This document shows, in pieces, positions 48,814 through 53,129 of a stretch of 53,129 bases of DNA. The stretch covers positions 1 through 53,129 of the forward strand of contig NZ_BAAADA010000088.1 in assembly GCF_039522005.1 (NCBI RefSeq), given 5' to 3'. Under the pieces are notes generated by a model. The model was not told the DNA's origin, ran no database searches, and saw nothing but the letters and a program-made list of their open reading frames with translations. Within the stretch, counting starts at the first letter, position 1, and every line of letters begins with the position of its first letter. The DNA is from Alkalibacterium indicireducens (lineage in GTDB: Bacteria > Bacillota > Bacilli > Lactobacillales > Carnobacteriaceae_A). The position numbers were made by a program, and so were the translations under genes.

Positions 48814-49587
48814 TTAATAATCTGCAAAATCGTCACACTCTTCATCTTCCTCATACACTTCACCTTCAAAGTGTGTCTCATCATAATAAGCGTCGACTTG
48901 ACCATCGCTTGTCTCTTTATGATCGTAGCTCAGTCTGGAGTAAAAGACAGCTTCCGCCATGTTAAGATACGGTCTGACGTATAAAGAAGCAATCCCCAAG
49001 GTGAACACTTCCAGGAGGTACCATCCGAAAAATGACAAGTGAAGGAAAAAGAGCTCCAGCTTGTGCCCGTCCATCAAATACCTACTTTCTTTTATGCAAT
49101 CGAACGCTGAAAGGTATTCTTCAGTTCCGCGATCCTTTTTATCCTTAAAAATAAAAAATGCCTGCGAATACGAATAGGTTTTGATGATTCCTGGAATAAT
49201 AAAGACTAGCGTCCATAGCGCAATGAACAAGGTTCGAAGAAGTTGGATAAGAAAAACAGGAATAAAGAATCGTCTTGAAAACACTTGAAAAGCATCAGGC
49301 AGAGGTTTTATTTTATAACTGCTTGATCGGGTCATATCGAGCAAGGTAAATGATATACCTATTGTCAAGTATGTTACGAGAAAATTGATCAGTATATTCC
49401 CCTCTTCCTCGCCAACAATAATTCTAGGAATGGATGTCAGGTCGAATCCATATATACCGCCAGTCAGCAGAAGACTGATAACAAACGGTACGAGGTAGAG
49501 AAGGATAACATCTCTCCATTTTCCACTTAATTCCTCTCTTGCTTGTCTTTTGATAGAGGCCGGGGATAGATAGGATTCTGCATTCAT
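48814..49587 (-). CDS. DUF975-family integral membrane protein
   Basis: 257 aa with about six hydrophobic segments. The N-terminal IKRQAREELSGKWRDVILLYLVPFVISLLL and the later GIIKTYSYSQAFFIFKDKK, SRYLMDGHKLELFFLHLSFFGWYLL and LYVRPYLNMAEAVFYSRL are typical of DUF975. The C-terminus is acidic (EDEECDDFADY). Function unknown. AAAGGAG precedes ATG 49587. No terminator was recognised in the 115-bp gap to the DUF456 gene. Confidence 0.82.
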   Translation of the reverse strand: MNAESYLSPASIKRQAREELSGKWRDVILLYLVPFVISLLLTGGIYGFDLTSIPRIIVGEEEGNILINFLVTYLTIGISFTLLDMTRSSSYKIKPLPDAFQVFSRRFFIPVFLIQLLRTLFIALWTLVFIIPGIIKTYSYSQAFFIFKDKKDRGTEEYLSAFDCIKESRYLMDGHKLELFFLHLSFFGWYLLEVFTLGIASLYVRPYLNMAEAVFYSRLSYDHKETSDGQVDAYYDETHFEGEVYEEDEECDDFADY

Positions 49588-49613
49588 AGCACCTGCTCCT
49601 TTGCTTCAATATG

Positions 49614-49653
49614 TAAAAACCGCAGATTGCTTCTCGCTAAGCTATCTGCGGTA
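49614..49653 (-). terminator. Terminator of glmM and the cda operon
   Basis: Minus strand ACCGCAGAT ... ATCTGCGGT stem followed by T5. Confidence 0.85.
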
Positions 49654-49668
49654 ATCTAATACGCTTTG

Positions 49669-51027
49669 TTACGCTTCCTCTGTACCTATTTCTTTTCTGA
49701 CGACGTCCGCAATACGGTCGACATATTCATTCACTGCTTCTTCCGTTTCAGCTTCCGCCATGACACGTAGAAGAGACTCTGTTCCACTTGGACGAACCAG
49801 TACACGGCCATTTCCTGCCATTTCCTGTTCGACCTGTTCAATGACCTCACTGATTGCCGGGTTGGACATGACATTCTGCTTGTCTGTCACACGAATATTG
49901 ACCAGTTTCTGAGGATACGTCGTTACTTCTTCAGCGAGTTCTGACAATTTCTTGCCTGTCTGTTTCATCACATTAAGCAACTGAATTCCTGAAAGCAGGC
50001 CGTCTCCAGTTGTATGGTAATCAAGGAAAATCAGGTGACCCGACTGTTCTCCACCTAAATTATAACCATTTTTGACCATTTCTTCCATAACATAACGGTC
50101 ACCGACCTTAGTTTTCACTGATTCCAGATCATGGACTTCCAGCGCTTTGTAGAAACCAATATTACTCATGACTGTTGAAACGATCGTATTCTTCTTCAGA
50201 CGACCTTCTTCATGCATGAATTTCCCGCAGATGTACATGATCTTGTCTCCATCAACAATATTACCCAGTTCATCAACAGCGATAAGACGGTCTCCGTCTC
50301 CATCAAAAGCTAACCCCACGTCTGCGCCTTTTTCCAGTACAAAATCAGCCAGATAATCAGGATGTGTGCTTCCCACTCCATCATTAATGTTCAGACCATT
50401 TGGTGAGGCACCAGTTACGTCGAAATCAGTATCCAAATCGGCAAACAGGCGGTTGAGAAGCGGACTTGCTGCACCATTAGCTCCATCAAGAGCTACATGA
50501 GTACCTGAAAGGTCTCCGTTGATCGTCTGCGTCAGAAACTGAATGTACTTCAAGATTCCTTCTTTGTACTCTTCAGATGTTCCAAGGCCATCCGAACTAG
50601 GACGCGGAAGGTCATCTCCATCACGATCCAGTAGTTCTTCAATTTCAGCTTCCTGTTCATCAGAGAGTTTAAACCCATCTGACCCGAAGAATTTGATTCC
50701 GTTGTCTTCCACAGGGTTATGTGAGGCAGAGATCATGATTCCTGCCGTTGCGTTCTGCTGACGTGTCAGGTAAGACACGCCGGGAGTAGTAATGACACCA
50801 AGTCTCAATACTTCAACCCCGACAGACAATAGTCCAGCTACAAGGGAGTATTCCAGCATTCTACCGGATATACGTGTATCTTTTCCCACAAGTACTCTAG
50901 GGGTTTCCTCTTCAGCGTGCTGAGACAGCACATATCCTCCAAAACGCCCCAGTTTAAAAGCCAGTTCAGGGGTCAGTTCCTTATTCGCAACCCCTCTAAC
51001 ACCATCTGTTCCAAAATATTTTCCCAT
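49669..51027 (-). CDS. glmM: Phosphoglucosamine mutase
   Basis: Interconverts glucosamine-6- and glucosamine-1-phosphate for peptidoglycan precursors. 452 aa. The phosphoserine loop ISASHNPVEDNGIKFFG (Ser102), the metal loop AFDGDGDRLIAVD (near 240-252), the sugar loop GGEQSGHLI (near 325) and the phosphate loop VRPSGTESLLRVM (near 412) are complete. Third gene of cdaA-cdaR-glmM, a conserved arrangement in which GlmM modulates CdaA activity. GAGGAG precedes ATG 51027. Confidence 0.97.
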   Translation of the reverse strand: MGKYFGTDGVRGVANKELTPELAFKLGRFGGYVLSQHAEEETPRVLVGKDTRISGRMLEYSLVAGLLSVGVEVLRLGVITTPGVSYLTRQQNATAGIMISASHNPVEDNGIKFFGSDGFKLSDEQEAEIEELLDRDGDDLPRPSSDGLGTSEEYKEGILKYIQFLTQTINGDLSGTHVALDGANGAASPLLNRLFADLDTDFDVTGASPNGLNINDGVGSTHPDYLADFVLEKGADVGLAFDGDGDRLIAVDELGNIVDGDKIMYICGKFMHEEGRLKKNTIVSTVMSNIGFYKALEVHDLESVKTKVGDRYVMEEMVKNGYNLGGEQSGHLIFLDYHTTGDGLLSGIQLLNVMKQTGKKLSELAEEVTTYPQKLVNIRVTDKQNVMSNPAISEVIEQVEQEMAGNGRVLVRPSGTESLLRVMAEAETEEAVNEYVDRIADVVRKEIGTEEA

Positions 51028-51056
51028 TGTTCAAACTCCTCATCCTAATAGTCTAG

Positions 51057-52085
51057 TTATACAGTATCGTCTTCATCTTCTTCAGTTTCATCATCGTCTT
51101 CTGCTTCCTGTTCGACAGGCGTCACTCTGATCAGTACATCCACATCTCTCGGGTTACTGTCTGATATCCCATCCGGCAGAGGAATCGGTATGGTTCTGAT
51201 GGTCGATTCAGTGATCCCCGACACATCCACCTCTACAGAAAAATCATTCATCTCTTCAAGAATACCCGATTCACCGATCACAGTGATCTGTTCAGGTTCT
51301 CCTTGAGCAAACTCCAGAGCATATTCATAATCTTCATTAGGTGTACCAATTTCTTCCAGATTCATTGGAACGGTCTGTTCGGTTCCTTGAACAGGGATCG
51401 TCACCTTAATCTGTTGTGGCGAAGTATTCACATTAAGCAGGTCGCCCGTTTCATCAAGAACCAGGACGTTCAAAAGGATGTCGATATCAGTGGTTATGTC
51501 ACTTTCTTCCGGCATGACAACTACCATCACATCGCTGATCTGTTCCATAGTCGAAGCAGCACCGGATATTGTCACTGATTCATCGGACAGGACAGGATCA
51601 TCGGCAGTATAGCCATCAGCCAAATGTGCATTTTCATTAAATTCGACTCTTACATCATGTTCTTCTATGACTTTTTCTTCAATTTCCAGCGTCAGTTCTG
51701 CCGGCATGATGCTGTAATTCAACTGATCACTCAATCCTTCTGCCTCAAGCTGGACAGTGTGACGGCCTGGGCCCATCTGGTTCAGGTCAGGCGTTTCGAT
51801 ATTGAAACTTTGAGTAGCCAACGTCTGTGTCAGGACAGCCTGAGGGCCTTCAAGACGAATCGTTGCCGTTTCCGGAATGCCCGATACGAAATACAAGTCC
51901 CGATCAATATTGATATCGATCGGCAAATTAGTAATGACTTCCGAGCTGGTGATGCTTGCTCCGTCAGTTGGACTCGTTGAACGGATCCGGGACTGATTTT
52001 CCAGCGCAACAAACGAAAATAACGTCACGGCAAATATAAGTGCGACTAATTTAGTAATCCACGGGTTGTCCAAATTCAACTTCAC
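51057..52085 (-). CDS. cdaR: CdaR, regulator of diadenylate cyclase (YbbR domains)
   Basis: 342 aa. An N-terminal membrane anchor (about residues 9-26, WITKLVALIFAVTLFSFVAL) leads to an extracytoplasmic part with about three YbbR repeats. The acidic tail ends EAEDDDETEEDEDD. CdaR binds and modulates CdaA across the membrane. The start is GTG 52085, overlapping the cdaA stop (GTGA), which implies coupled translation. It is shorter than B. subtilis CdaR (483 aa), consistent with fewer YbbR repeats. Confidence 0.92.
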   Translation of the reverse strand: MKLNLDNPWITKLVALIFAVTLFSFVALENQSRIRSTSPTDGASITSSEVITNLPIDINIDRDLYFVSGIPETATIRLEGPQAVLTQTLATQSFNIETPDLNQMGPGRHTVQLEAEGLSDQLNYSIMPAELTLEIEEKVIEEHDVRVEFNENAHLADGYTADDPVLSDESVTISGAASTMEQISDVMVVVMPEESDITTDIDILLNVLVLDETGDLLNVNTSPQQIKVTIPVQGTEQTVPMNLEEIGTPNEDYEYALEFAQGEPEQITVIGESGILEEMNDFSVEVDVSGITESTIRTIPIPLPDGISDSNPRDVDVLIRVTPVEQEAEDDDETEEDEDDTV

Positions 52086-52942
52086 TTGCTGGACACTCCT
52101 TTCCGTACGGCCTCAACAATCTGCTGCAGCGGTCCTTGCGTCTCTTTTTCTTTCTCTGATTCCACGAGTTCTTTTGTCAGGTAGTTCAAAACTTCATCCT
52201 GCGACATATCGTTGATCAGATTTCCTCTACGAGAAATGCTGACTTCCCCTGTTTCTTCAGATACGATAATCGTAATGGCATCCGATACTTCCGACAGTCC
52301 GATCGCCGCTCTATGGCGTGTTCCCAGCTTTTTAGGAATAGCCGGACTTTCTGATAAAGGTAAGTAGCTCGCAGCCGTCGCGATATTGTAACCTTTTATG
52401 ATGACAGCTCCATCATGAAGCGGGGTATTCGGAATAAAAATATTGATCAGAAGTTCAGAGCTCAGTTCTGCGTTTAGCGGGATACCTGTAGCAATGTATT
52501 CGTCCAGACCCGTTTCCATTTCAATCGAGATGAGCGCACCGATCCGTCTTTTGCTCATGTACTGAATTGCATGGGATAAGTTATCAACAATGATCTCAGT
52601 TGCAGTCGATCGACGTTTTCTTCCGAAAAGAGACCCTCTTCCCAGATGTTCAAGTCCACGTCTAAGTTCCGGCTGGAATATAATGATCAGTGCTAGAGCC
52701 GACCACTGAATAACGAAATCCACAATGAATTCCGTCGTATATAACCGAAAAATAACACTAATTGCTTTCAGAATCAAAATGACTCCAATTCCTTTAAGCA
52801 GTTCGACTGCACGAGTACCTTTTACGATACGCATCAGCTGATAGATAAAGAATGCCACTATTAGAATATCAATGATATTCACAGCTGTACGCCACACAAG
52901 AAGCCTTGACCAGTCAAAATTTGTAAAAAAATCCAAGGGCAT
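52082..52942 (-). CDS. cdaA: Diadenylate cyclase CdaA
   Basis: Makes cyclic di-AMP from ATP, governing potassium and turgor control. About 286 aa. Three N-terminal membrane helices (to about residue 85) precede the DAC domain with the DGA motif in TPLHDGAVII (near 188) and the RHR motif in KLGTRHRAAIGLSE (near 222). ATG 52942 follows GGAGGTGG; the open frame to 52987 begins before the promoter's end. First gene of cdaA-cdaR-glmM. Confidence 0.96.
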   Translation of the reverse strand: MPLDFFTNFDWSRLLVWRTAVNIIDILIVAFFIYQLMRIVKGTRAVELLKGIGVILILKAISVIFRLYTTEFIVDFVIQWSALALIIIFQPELRRGLEHLGRGSLFGRKRRSTATEIIVDNLSHAIQYMSKRRIGALISIEMETGLDEYIATGIPLNAELSSELLINIFIPNTPLHDGAVIIKGYNIATAASYLPLSESPAIPKKLGTRHRAAIGLSEVSDAITIIVSEETGEVSISRRGNLINDMSQDEVLNYLTKELVESEKEKETQGPLQQIVEAVRKGVSSK

Positions 52943-52977
52943 GCTGCCACCTCCAAAATCTGCACATACACGGAGTA

Positions 52978-52983
52978 AGTATA
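52978..52983 (-). promoter_or_regulatory. -10 element of the cdaA promoter
   Basis: Minus strand TGG-TATACT, an extended -10, about 35 bp upstream of ATG 52942. No good -35. The rest to 53129 is AT-rich; a plus-strand TATAAT near 53110 may belong to a gene beyond the window. Confidence 0.5.
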
Positions 52984-53129
52984 CCATATATCAAGGGCGG
53001 TTAAGTATTTCAAATGTGATTAAATTTAAAACTCTAACTTTTTTCATATTTAAAATCACTAGTGTTGCATTAAAAATTTAACTGTTTCATGATATAAAAA
53101 AGTCCTTTATAATGGGGTTGGATGACTTA

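Overview
The window looks like chromosome of a low- to mid-GC Gram-positive bacterium of the Lactobacillales type. Carnobacteriaceae (Alkalibacterium- or Marinilactibacillus-like) is my best guess. That rests on gene content and order (PTS sucrose genes, pepC, type-2 galT, luxS, CIRCE-groESL-rex, cdaA-cdaR-glmM), strong Shine-Dalgarno sequences and very acidic lipoproteins; it is inference, not a sequence match. Most of the window is core and metabolic genes. Mobile DNA is limited to an IS200/IS605 tnpB end at the left edge and a small non-coding relative near 23.4-23.7 kb.

Layout. 0-5.1 kb: tnpB end, then a sucrose locus (scrB, PTS EIIBC, LacI-type scrR, acyl-ACP thioesterase) with twin operators. 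5.4-9.1 kb: AbgT transporter, small membrane protein, pepC and a 51-bp tandem repeat array. 9.2-13.6 kb: SodC-like lipoprotein, alr, four tandem tiny Asp-rich lipoproteins and a LysM/3D-domain wall protein. 13.9-23.3 kb: FetAB-type ABC pair, YitT protein, amidohydrolase, GT32-type glycosyltransferase, MATE exporter, CAP-domain protein, nitrilase-fold amidase and ketopantoate reductase-like protein. 24-34 kb: groES-groEL with CIRCE, CPBP protease (ydiL), ydiK, rex, ABC-F (ydiF), an Lrp regulator, tsaD, two GNATs and tsaB, which mirrors the Bacillus subtilis ydi block. 34-40 kb: CsbD protein, sugar-nucleotide epimerase-like protein and a galK-galT-galM-galR operon. 40-43.3 kb: zinc metallopeptidase, TIM-barrel isomerase and M20 amidase. 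44-47.8 kb: a cysteine/methionine recycling operon (cysK-type mccA, mccB, cysE, methyltransferase, luxS). 48.2-53 kb: DUF456 and DUF975 membrane proteins, then cdaA-cdaR-glmM.

The most striking observation is upstream of the cysteine operon. A strong promoter (48091-48119, minus strand) starts a leader of about 250 nt. It contains an unannotated 30-codon ORF (47952-48044) with a Cys-Cys-Cys-Thr-Cys run. Downstream is an intrinsic terminator (47846-47875) just before the mccA ribosome-binding site. A segment inside the ORF, past the Cys codons, can pair 10 of 11 bases with the 5' arm of the terminator, and an earlier ORF segment can pair with that same segment. This is the 1:2 / 2:3 / 3:4 logic of trp-type ribosome-mediated attenuation, here apparently sensing cysteinyl-tRNA.

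Other unexplained structure: tandem arrays of about 51-bp period in four unrelated intergenic regions; the four paralogous Asp-rich lipoproteins; and an ORF-less IS605-like element packed with perfect hairpins.
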